A stretch of 58,262 nucleotides of DNA from JABWBD01 sp040768665 (GTDB taxonomy: Bacteria; Planctomycetota; Planctomycetia; Pirellulales; Thermoguttaceae): assembly GCA_040768665.1 (NCBI GenBank), contig JAXGMN010000066.1:1-58262 (forward strand), written 5' to 3'. Below, in pieces: positions 52,599-58,262 of this stretch (the stretch's first letter is position 1; every line of letters starts with the position of its first letter). The notes under the pieces are model-generated. The model saw nothing but the letters and a program-made list of their open reading frames with translations, was not told where the DNA came from and ran no database searches. Both the position numbers and the translations under genes were made by a program.

Positions 52599-52627
52599 TT
52601 GACTTTGTTTATTAACATAAGTATAAT
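52599..52627 (+). promoter_or_regulatory. Sigma70-type promoter of the sulfate assimilation unit
   Basis: TTGACT (52599-52604) and TATAAT (52622-52627) are spaced by 17 bp, the best promoter match seen in the window. The spacer and -10 are AT-rich and quasi-palindromic (TTATTAACATAAGTATAA), a possible binding site for the Rrf2 regulator encoded in the operon. The rest of the gap 52285-52598 holds no gene. Confidence 0.7.
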
Positions 52628-52668
52628 TTCAACCAGTCCTAAGCTGGCGTACTGATGGGTGGTTTAAG

Positions 52669-53532
52669 ATGATGATCCAAATCTCCACAGACCTTAATTT
52701 TTCCAACATGACCAGTAAAATTTTGGGTGAAGATGTTCGGCGGGAAATGCGGAGCAATTTACCTTTTCCTGAAACCAACCGCCGTTGCTTGCCGCCGTTG
52801 AGCTCGGAGGGAGCGCCTCGCACGCCGACTCCAGACGAACTTGAGGCACTTGAACGAGAAAGTGCCCGGCTGGAGCAAGCCACTCCGGAGGAGATCGTCG
52901 AGTGGGCCGTTGCAACGTACTGCCCCAAGCTCACCATGGCCACGGCCTTCGGACCCGAGGGCTGTGTGATCTTGTCGATGCTGGCGAAGATCGAGCCGAG
53001 AGTGTACGTGTTCAACCTGGATACCGGCTACCAGTTCCAGGAGACGCTGGAGTTGCGGGATCGCATCGCGGAGAAGTACGGGATCGTCGTCGATTTCCAG
53101 CGTCCGGAGCAGTCGGTGGAGGAGTATGAGGCGGCCCACGGCGGGCCGGTTTACAAGAGCAACCCGGACCAGTGCTGCCGCGATCGCAAGATCGCGGTGC
53201 TTCATCGGGCGGCGCGTGGATATCACGCCTGGATGAGCGGCATCCGCCGCGACCAGAGCCCCTTTCGCGCCGGAACTCCGATCGTCGGATGGGACAAGAA
53301 ATTCGGCCTGGTGAAGATCAGCCCCCTGGCCAACTGGAACCGCAACGACGTGTGGAAACGGATTATCGACGAGGGGGTCCCGTATAATATGTTGCACGAT
53401 CGAGGGTATCCCAGCATTGGCTGCTGGCCTTGCACCCGGTCGGTCCTCTGCGGCGAGGACGAACGTGCCGGCCGCTGGAGTGGAACCGCAAAGACCGAGT
53501 GCGGGCTGCATATCGCGGAAGATGAAAAATGA
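52669..53532 (+). CDS. cysH: APS/PAPS reductase
   Basis: The product has 287 residues. The start at 52669 is the first ATG after the promoter; the first 60 residues are not conserved-looking, so a later start is possible. The PP-loop-type core reads TMATAFGPEGCVILSML. VFNLDTGYQFQETLELRDRI, QCCRDRKIAVLHRAARGYHA, SGIRRDQSPFRAG and IGCWPCTRSV, with ECGLH at the end, show the catalytic Cys and the CC...CxxC pair that binds a 4Fe-4S cluster. The cluster motif points to an APS-reductase type. It produces sulfite for cysteine synthesis. The stop overlaps the next start (ATGA). Confidence 0.87.
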   Translation: MMIQISTDLNFSNMTSKILGEDVRREMRSNLPFPETNRRCLPPLSSEGAPRTPTPDELEALERESARLEQATPEEIVEWAVATYCPKLTMATAFGPEGCVILSMLAKIEPRVYVFNLDTGYQFQETLELRDRIAEKYGIVVDFQRPEQSVEEYEAAHGGPVYKSNPDQCCRDRKIAVLHRAARGYHAWMSGIRRDQSPFRAGTPIVGWDKKFGLVKISPLANWNRNDVWKRIIDEGVPYNMLHDRGYPSIGCWPCTRSVLCGEDERAGRWSGTAKTECGLHIAEDEK

Positions 53533-53981
53533 GTAATCGCTTGAAGATTTCGGCCAAAACCGAATACGCGTGCATCGCGATGCTGGAATTGTCGTCCCGA
53601 TTCGGCTCCGGCGAACCGGTCCGCATCCGCAAGATCGCGGAGCGGCACGACGTTCCCCCACGGTTTCTGGTTCAGATTCTTTTGCAGCTCAAAGGGGCGG
53701 GGCTGGTTGCAAGCACCCGGGGCGCCGCCGGTGGATATCATCTGGTCAGGCCGCCGGAAGACGTTTCGCTCGGCGAGGTGATGGACATCATCGAAGGCTC
53801 GACGAACGGCAACGGAGAAGCCAAAATCAGCAGCGCCTCCCCGGATTCGCCGGCGGTCAAGGTGCTCATGAAGGCCTGGCACGACGTGGCTGCGGTCGAG
53901 CGGCAGATGCTTAACGGGATCACGTTTGCCGAGTTGCTTGACCGGGCGCGCGAGCAAGATGAGCATATGTACTACATCTAG
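53529..53981 (+). CDS. Rrf2-family transcriptional regulator
   Basis: The product has 150 residues. The winged helix begins LKISAKTEYACIAMLELSSR, with the conserved A-E-R-H-D-V-P-P-R-F-L-V-Q-I-L helix and GAAGGYHLVRPPEDVSLGEV. It lacks the three-cysteine cluster of IscR/NsrR. It is therefore more like CymR/CysR-type regulators that sense cysteine synthesis through a partner protein. It overlaps cysH by 4 bp and probably regulates this operon; the AT-rich promoter is a possible site. Confidence 0.85.
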   Translation: MSNRLKISAKTEYACIAMLELSSRFGSGEPVRIRKIAERHDVPPRFLVQILLQLKGAGLVASTRGAAGGYHLVRPPEDVSLGEVMDIIEGSTNGNGEAKISSASPDSPAVKVLMKAWHDVAAVERQMLNGITFAELLDRAREQDEHMYYI

Positions 53982-54338
53982 CTCCGGGTGTGGTTGGAAT
54001 TGGACGGAGCTTCCACTCCCACGAGGCGAATCACAATCCCAAGCAGTGAAATCGCCGTCTCCCACCGCAGTGCTTGGGTTATCGCAAGTCCTCGGGTAGC
54101 AGAAAGTCTGGCGGCAGACAGCCCTTTCCCGAGCTTGAAGCGCACCCGCGGGGCTTCTATACTGTCCGATTCTTCCGCTCTTCACGCCGGTGGCAGGATG
54201 CACCGGCACCAACCCAGGTCGAGAAACAAGTATCAGGAACCATTTTTGTAAAGCACCCGGAGGGCCGGTGGAGCGGCAAATGGTTCCTGGCACTTCTTTC
54301 TCGAGCAACCCCCAACCCAGAAACGACTGAGGATCCCG
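53982..54338. other. Intergenic region with repeat hairpins before sat
   Basis: There is no gene in 357 bp. CAATCCCAAGCAGTG near 54033-54047 is the same 15-mer type as the MITE-like insert at 3357-3611 and pairs with CAGTGCTTGGG about 20 bp downstream. AGGAACCATTT (54235-54245) and AAATGGTTCCT (54278-54288) form an 11 bp hairpin 50 bp before the sat start, possibly a terminator or attenuator. Confidence 0.5.
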
Positions 54339-55598
54339 ATGGCCGATCTTGTTCCTCCTCATGGTGGCTTAACCGAACCTGTCTGCCGGACCGTAGCCGA
54401 GGAAGCCGTTGGCGACGTTCTGGCCGGTGCCCGGCGATTGCCGAGAGTGCCGGTTTCCGACGCCGACCTGTCGACGGTCTACCGTTTCGGCGACGGGGTG
54501 CTGAGTCCGCTGGAAGGGCCGATGGATTCGACAACCTACCGTCGCGTTCTCGAGGAGTCGGTGATCGAGCGAGACGGCAGGAAGTACGCCTGGACGATCC
54601 CGCTTTCGTTGCCGGTGACGGCGGAGATGGCCGGCAGCCTCGGCCCCGGAGACAAAGTTGCCTTGGTGAACACCTCCGGCAGTGTGGTGGCAACGCTCGA
54701 GATCAGCGATGTTTTTCCCTGGAACAAGCAGGAATACCTCACCAAGGTCTACCTGACCGAGCGAACCGACCATCCCGGCGGCGACATGGTCCTGAAAGGA
54801 GATGCCGACAAGAGCCATTTGCTCGGGGGCCGAATCGAGGTGCTGCCCCAGCCCAAGCACCCGGCGCTCGGTAAGTACGTCCTCTCGCCGCGCGAGGTCC
54901 GGCGTCTGCTTGCCGAGAAGGGCTGGGAGCGGGTGGTCGCGTTTCAGACTCGCAATCCGCTTCACCGAGCGCATGAGTACGCCCTTGTTTACGGGCTGGA
55001 AACGTTGCTGCGGGCGGGCTACAACGCCGGTGCCTGCCTCAATCCGCTAGTCGGCGAGACCAAGGGCGACGATGTGAAGGCCGATGTTCGGATGCACACC
55101 TACGAGGCCCTGATCGAGAACCGCAGCCTCGGCGAAGGCGACAGCGATCCGGAACTGTGGGGCCCGCGAGGCGAGTCGGTGCCCGACCGGGTCATCCTGC
55201 TCGGTCTGGATATCAAGATGTTCTACGGGGGACCGAAAGAAGCCGTGATGCACGCGATCTACAGGCAGAACTTCGGCTTCACCGACATCATCATCGGCCG
55301 CAAGCACGCCGATGCCCCCTATCACGACGGCTCGGCGATCTGGGGCGACTTCGACGCTCAGGAGGTTTTCGAGAAACTCTCCGGCGATTTGAGGATTCGC
55401 CCGTTGAAGGTCGGCTTCGCGGCTTACTACGAGTCGATGGGCCGTGTCGATCTGATGGAGAACCATCCGGAAGAGAAGCCGGTGTTCATCTCGGGCAAGC
55501 AGGTCCGGCAGTGGCTCCTCAACGGGGAACCGGTCGACCCGCGGATCATGCGCGAAAGCACCGCTCGCATCCTCACCGAGGCCATGGCGACCAGGTAA
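54339..55598 (+). CDS. sat: ATP sulfurylase (sulfate adenylyltransferase)
   Basis: The product has 419 residues. The homo-oligomeric Sat signature FQTRNPLHRAHEYAL holds the nucleotide-binding QxRN and HxxH motifs. Further motifs are PLVGETKGDDVKADVRMHTY, IYRQNFGFTDIIIGRKHADAP and FISGKQVRQWLLNGE. It makes APS from ATP and sulfate, feeding the CysH of the same strand. No APS kinase domain is fused. TauE-like permease follows 9 bp later. Confidence 0.92.
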   Translation: MADLVPPHGGLTEPVCRTVAEEAVGDVLAGARRLPRVPVSDADLSTVYRFGDGVLSPLEGPMDSTTYRRVLEESVIERDGRKYAWTIPLSLPVTAEMAGSLGPGDKVALVNTSGSVVATLEISDVFPWNKQEYLTKVYLTERTDHPGGDMVLKGDADKSHLLGGRIEVLPQPKHPALGKYVLSPREVRRLLAEKGWERVVAFQTRNPLHRAHEYALVYGLETLLRAGYNAGACLNPLVGETKGDDVKADVRMHTYEALIENRSLGEGDSDPELWGPRGESVPDRVILLGLDIKMFYGGPKEAVMHAIYRQNFGFTDIIIGRKHADAPYHDGSAIWGDFDAQEVFEKLSGDLRIRPLKVGFAAYYESMGRVDLMENHPEEKPVFISGKQVRQWLLNGEPVDPRIMRESTARILTEAMATR

Positions 55599-55607
55599 GG
55601 CGCGCGG

Positions 55608-56348
55608 ATGGACTTTCCCCTGGCGAGTTGGTTTTTCGCGGCCGCGGCTGCGATCCTCGTCGGCTTGTCGAAGACCGGCATGCCGGGGGTGGCGATCCCG
55701 GCGATCTGGCTTATGGTCGAGGCATTTCGAGGCGACGCAAAGCTATCCGTCGGAGCGATTCTCCCCATGCTGCTGGTGGCCGATGTCTTTGCCGTGGCCT
55801 ACTACCGCCGCCACGCGCAGTGGGACCGGCTCTGGCGCCTGTTTCCTTACGTGCTGGTCGGAATGGTCCCGGCGCTGCTGATTCTGCGCCGGACCACAGG
55901 AGAGGAGCTCCGGCCGATCCTGGGCGGACTCATCCTGGCGCTGCTGGTGCTGGAGATCGGCCGCAAAGGGTTCGGTTGGGAGCACGTGCCCGGCGCCTGG
56001 TGGTTTGTCGCGACGACGGGCGTGCTGGCCGGCTTCGGCACCGCCCTGGGCAACGCCGCCGGCCCGGTGATGAGCATCTACCTGATTGCCACGGGCCTGC
56101 CCAAGCAGCAGTTCATCGGCACGGCGGCGTGGTTCTTCTTCATCGTCAACGCGGCCAAGGTGATCCCGTTCTGGTCTCTGGGGATGATTACCTCGACAAC
56201 ATTGCGATTCGACCTGGCGCTTGTTCCGGTTGTGGTTGGCGGCGCCCTGCTGGGGATCGCGATACTGCCGGTCATACCCCAACGATTCTTTAACGCCCTG
56301 GTGCTCGCCCTGGCCGGGATCGCGGGCGTACGGCTGATTCTCGGTTAG
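55608..56348 (+). CDS. TauE/SafE-family sulfite exporter-like permease
   Basis: The product has 246 residues with seven or eight membrane helices. It starts WFFAAAAAILVGLSKTGMPG, the TauE/SafE signature near the N-terminus, and has a second signature-like GVLAGFGTALGNAAGPVMSI. Members export sulfite, sulfoacetate or related anions. The start lies 9 bp after sat, so sulfate activation and anion transport are probably co-transcribed. Confidence 0.85.
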   Translation: MDFPLASWFFAAAAAILVGLSKTGMPGVAIPAIWLMVEAFRGDAKLSVGAILPMLLVADVFAVAYYRRHAQWDRLWRLFPYVLVGMVPALLILRRTTGEELRPILGGLILALLVLEIGRKGFGWEHVPGAWWFVATTGVLAGFGTALGNAAGPVMSIYLIATGLPKQQFIGTAAWFFFIVNAAKVIPFWSLGMITSTTLRFDLALVPVVVGGALLGIAILPVIPQRFFNALVLALAGIAGVRLILG

Positions 56349-56828
56349 AGGCGCGAACACAACGGGGACAGGCACCTCGCAAAGATGCCGGATCTCGGTC
56401 TCCGCCGATTGTAGCGGATACGCCGTTCCGGCCGGCAAGACGCCCTTCGCGATCCGTGCGATCCGTGCAAAACAGCGCGAACAGCCCGCTCGGCCCTGAG
56501 CAGCGCTCGTACGGCAGAACTCCGCCAGATCCCCGCAGCGCACTTCGACCTATCCTTGTCTGAGCTGGGTACTGGTATCCCTACGGACTCGGTGGCGCGC
56601 GTGCTGGAACTCGCGGCGGTGCGCAAAAGCGGGGAGGAGTTCCCCGTAGAGCTTTCGCTCGAAACCTTTGGACCGTGCTCCGCCCCAGCGCGTCGATGCG
56701 ATTCAGCGCAACGGCAAGTACCTGTTCGACTTGATCAACGATATCCCAACGTTCGCGCGTCCGATTTGACCCCACCGTGACGAATCGGCCGGGGCAAGAC
56801 GGAACAGAAGCACCTCAGGAAAAGCACC
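56349..56828. other. Intergenic region with half a hairpin repeat and kinase remnant
   Basis: GGGGACAGGCACCTCGCAA (56364-56382) is the left core of the GGGGACAGG family without its right half. The decayed kinase piece follows at 56556-56769. No intact gene was seen in the gap. Confidence 0.45.
56556..56769 (+). pseudogene. PAS/histidine-kinase remnant
   Basis: The first frame reads ARVLELAAVRKSGEEFPVEL, the end of a PAS domain (E-x-x-A-x-R-x-x-G-x-E-F-P-V-E-L). After a frame change near 56680 the sequence reads AIQRNGKYLFDLINDI, like the helix after the phosphoacceptor of HisKA domains. The phosphoacceptor histidine, ATPase domain and start are gone. It sits just before an Hpt-like gene, so an intact hybrid kinase may once have been encoded here. 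Confidence 0.5.
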
Positions 56829-57161
56829 ATGAATTCCGACGCGATCTACTCTCGTTTGGCGGATGATCCCGAGCTTGGCGAAATGGTCGACACGTTCGTG
56901 CAGAGATTGCCCGACCGGATTCGCACGCTCGAAGCCCAGGCTGCGCGGGGCAGTTGGGAACGTCTGGCCCGCACTGCCGAGCAGCTCCGAGGCGCGGCGG
57001 TGAGCCACGGTTTCGACGACCTCACGCCCTACGCGGCCCGAGTCGAGCGAACCGCCAAGCATCCGAATGAACAGGAGCGGGTCCTTTCTGCAGTCGACGA
57101 ACTTCTCGATCTCTGCCGCCGGGTCCGTTCCGGGCGGCCGCACCATTTGTGGGAAGCCTGA
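56829..57161 (+). CDS. Degenerate Hpt-domain protein lacking the histidine
   Basis: The product has 110 residues, the size of a stand-alone Hpt four-helix domain. The signature region reads ARTAEQLRGAAVSHGFDDLT. In active proteins this is A-H-Q-L-K-G-A-A-x-x-x-G-F, so the phosphoacceptor histidine is replaced by Glu51 (codon GAG, 56979-56981). The rest of the helix pattern is kept. A phosphorelay role is therefore unlikely; a phosphomimic or binding role is possible. The upstream kinase remnant is dead. Confidence 0.65.
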   Translation: MNSDAIYSRLADDPELGEMVDTFVQRLPDRIRTLEAQAARGSWERLARTAEQLRGAAVSHGFDDLTPYAARVERTAKHPNEQERVLSAVDELLDLCRRVRSGRPHHLWEA

Positions 57162-57222
57162 AGCCGGATACGCGTCAACCGCCGGGCCCCAGGCCAATCG
57201 GTTCGTGCGGGGTCACCGCGGC

Positions 57223-57525
57223 TCAGGTCAAAACCTTGCCTAGTTCGTTGCGGATTTCCTGCTCGATTTTCCCCTTGAACATCATGGCGATTATCGGCAG
57301 CTCGGCATCGACTCGAACCCGGGAAGGTTCGACATTGACAGCCCCGCCCACCGGCACGCCCATGGCCTTGAAGCGATACTTCAACGAGTTGCCGTTCCAC
57401 TCGCCCTCGAAATCCTGGAGTTGATGGCCGTGCTGTTCCTGGAGTTCGACGAAGCGGGTCCTCAATCGGTGTGCGGCTTCCTCTTCAGTCAAGTTGTGAG
57501 GAATCGCCATCAAGATCTTGGGCAT
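57223..57525 (-). CDS. Polyhydroxyalkanoic acid system family protein, second copy
   Basis: The product has 100 residues, like the protein at 45772: MPKILMAIPHNLTEEEAAHR, LQDFEGEWNGNSLKYRFKAM, then AVNVEPSRVRVDAELPIIAM and a KIEQEIRNELGKVLT end. Identity between the copies is low but the strand pattern is the same. It is a monocistronic minus-strand gene convergent with the Hpt-like gene. No PHA synthase is in the window. Confidence 0.72.
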   Translation of the reverse strand: MPKILMAIPHNLTEEEAAHRLRTRFVELQEQHGHQLQDFEGEWNGNSLKYRFKAMGVPVGGAVNVEPSRVRVDAELPIIAMMFKGKIEQEIRNELGKVLT

Positions 57526-57567
57526 GCGTGCTTCCTGACTGGAAAAGATTCAAAGGCCAAGAACCCT

Positions 57568-57635
57568 CGTTCTGTGATTTCGCTTCCGCCGCTCGGCCTG
57601 TTGGGGCCGAACGGCGGAAGCGAAATCACAGAACG
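57568..57635. terminator. 24 bp perfect inverted repeat
   Basis: CGTTCTGTGATTTCGC and onward (57568-57591) pairs perfectly over 24 bp with 57612-57635. The 20 nt loop has its own TCGGCC/GGCCGA pairing. It lies just upstream of the PHA-type gene, between two minus-strand genes, and may be a terminator for the downstream-reading isomerase or a MITE-like element. Confidence 0.6.
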
Positions 57636-57800
57636 GCCTACAGTATCGCGGTTTGTAGTTGCCAAACATCGCCCCACCGGCACGGGGCCGGTGGTGGCGT
57701 TTACAGTTCAAGTAATGAGAAAGGGATGAAAAGGCTGCCGATCTGCCGGTCCCCGCGCGCTGCGCAGGAACCGGAAAATCGGCTCAGTGATTGCTACGGC

Positions 57801-58262
57801 CTACTGAATCCCCAGCTTCGACTTCAATCCGGTAAGCACTTCCACCGCCTGGCTTATTTCCGCCTTCTGGCGAGCGGGGTCCTGCGGGATTTCTCGCTCG
57901 ATCGTCAAGGGGCCATCATAGCCAATCTCCTTGAGCGTAGCGAGGAACTGCTCGAAGTTGACGTCGCCCTGGCCGACCGGCACCTCGGCGCCCCACTCTT
58001 TTCCGGGGTTCGCCGCCCATCTGGCGTCCTTGCAGTGCACGCTGCGGACGAAGCGGCCGACCTTGCGCAGAGCCTCGATCGGCTGGCCGGAGCCGTAGAG
58101 GATCATGTTGGCCGGGTCGAAATTGATGAAAAGGTTGTCGCGGTCCACTTCCGCGATGAACTGCAGCAGGGCCTCGGCCGTTTCCTGGCCGGTTTCCAGG
58201 TGGAGTCGTTGTTCGTTGCTGCGGCAAAGATAGCAAACCACCCCCGTCACCCCGACGATATC
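57801..58262 (-). CDS. Sugar phosphate isomerase/epimerase-like protein, 5' partial
   Basis: The frame is open through the window's end, with DIVGVTGVVCYLC read across the GTG at 58250, so the gene starts outside. The visible 153 residues are the C-terminal half of an AP-endonuclease-2-type TIM barrel: LFINFDPANMILYGSGQPIE, FVRSVHCKDARWA, EVPVGQGDVNFEQFLATLKE and PLTIEREIP, which hold the fold's metal ligands D, H-x-K-D and E. The substrate is unknown. Confidence 0.8.
   Translation of the reverse strand, partial: DIVGVTGVVCYLCRSNEQRLHLETGQETAEALLQFIAEVDRDNLFINFDPANMILYGSGQPIEALRKVGRFVRSVHCKDARWAANPGKEWGAEVPVGQGDVNFEQFLATLKEIGYDGPLTIEREIPQDPARQKAEISQAVEVLTGLKSKLGIQ

Noticed and set aside
1..58262. 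tRNA, rRNA or phage structural genes.
   Set aside because: None was recognised on reading either strand. A covariance-model scan was not possible, so small RNAs may be missed.

Overview
This 58 kb, GC-rich window looks like chromosomal DNA of a planctomycete (order Pirellulales or a relative). The evidence is the gene content: a DUF1559 pilin-like gene and a decayed second one, a TIGR03067-type domain, small membrane proteins with an NPYQSP-like N-terminus, Tat-exported TIM-barrel proteins, a DUF11-repeat surface protein, a GH106 rhamnosidase and a DUF362/polyferredoxin pair. No rRNA, tRNA, CRISPR array or phage gene was recognised by reading.

Region 1 (1-4.4 kb) is an array of small same-strand genes. 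Each is followed by a ~140 bp repeat with integron attC architecture: outer CCAAC/GTTGG boxes, inner TCGAGGCCG/CGGCCTCGA-type boxes, short unpaired spacers and an internal hairpin. Five full and one truncated site were found. Cargo: a SUKH-4-like protein, an unknown protein, two NPYQSP membrane proteins, a MazF-type toxin-antitoxin pair, and an antitoxin-like gene broken by a MITE-like insert. No integrase is visible.

Region 2 (4.5-11.3 kb) is a minus-strand metal ABC transporter operon (lipoprotein, ATPase, permease, DUF1349/TIGR03067 protein). An intact IS66-family element sits exactly at the ATPase/permease junction with 10 bp direct repeats. The permease frame continues 56 codons past an in-frame UGA. 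That UGA is followed at selenocysteine-insertion distance by a perfect 8 bp stem-loop, so this is a candidate selenoprotein. It is the most striking single observation. A methyltransferase gene diverges from the operon across a palindrome.

Region 3 (11.3-39 kb): a mosaic frameshifted secreted-protein pseudogene, DUF1559, an FkbM methyltransferase, DUF1573, DUF362 plus an eight-cluster membrane ferredoxin, a large AsmA-like protein, an MBL hydrolase, a cardiolipin synthase-like enzyme, an HlyD-like adaptor, GH106, a GH3-family acyl-adenylating enzyme, a TIM-barrel isomerase, the DUF11 protein and a membrane sulfotransferase. Long hairpin repeats, mostly a GGGGACAGG/CCAGTCCCC family with copy-specific flanking arms, punctuate the intergenic spaces.

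Region 4 (39-58 kb): a tandem-AAA ATPase, a Tat-exported protein, a MoxR/VWA pair, two small PHA-granule-type proteins, a truncated isochorismatase, a UDP-glucuronate decarboxylase-like enzyme, an S41 peptidase, an oxidoreductase next to a rhamnulokinase, and a sulfate-assimilation unit (CysH, Rrf2 regulator, Sat, TauE-like permease) led by a strong sigma70-type promoter. It ends with histidine-kinase debris, an Hpt-like protein lacking its histidine, and a partial TIM-barrel isomerase. CysH and Sat activate and reduce sulfate, and sulfate activation by Sat could also feed the sulfotransferase. GH106 and the rhamnulokinase suggest use of rhamnose-containing glycans.
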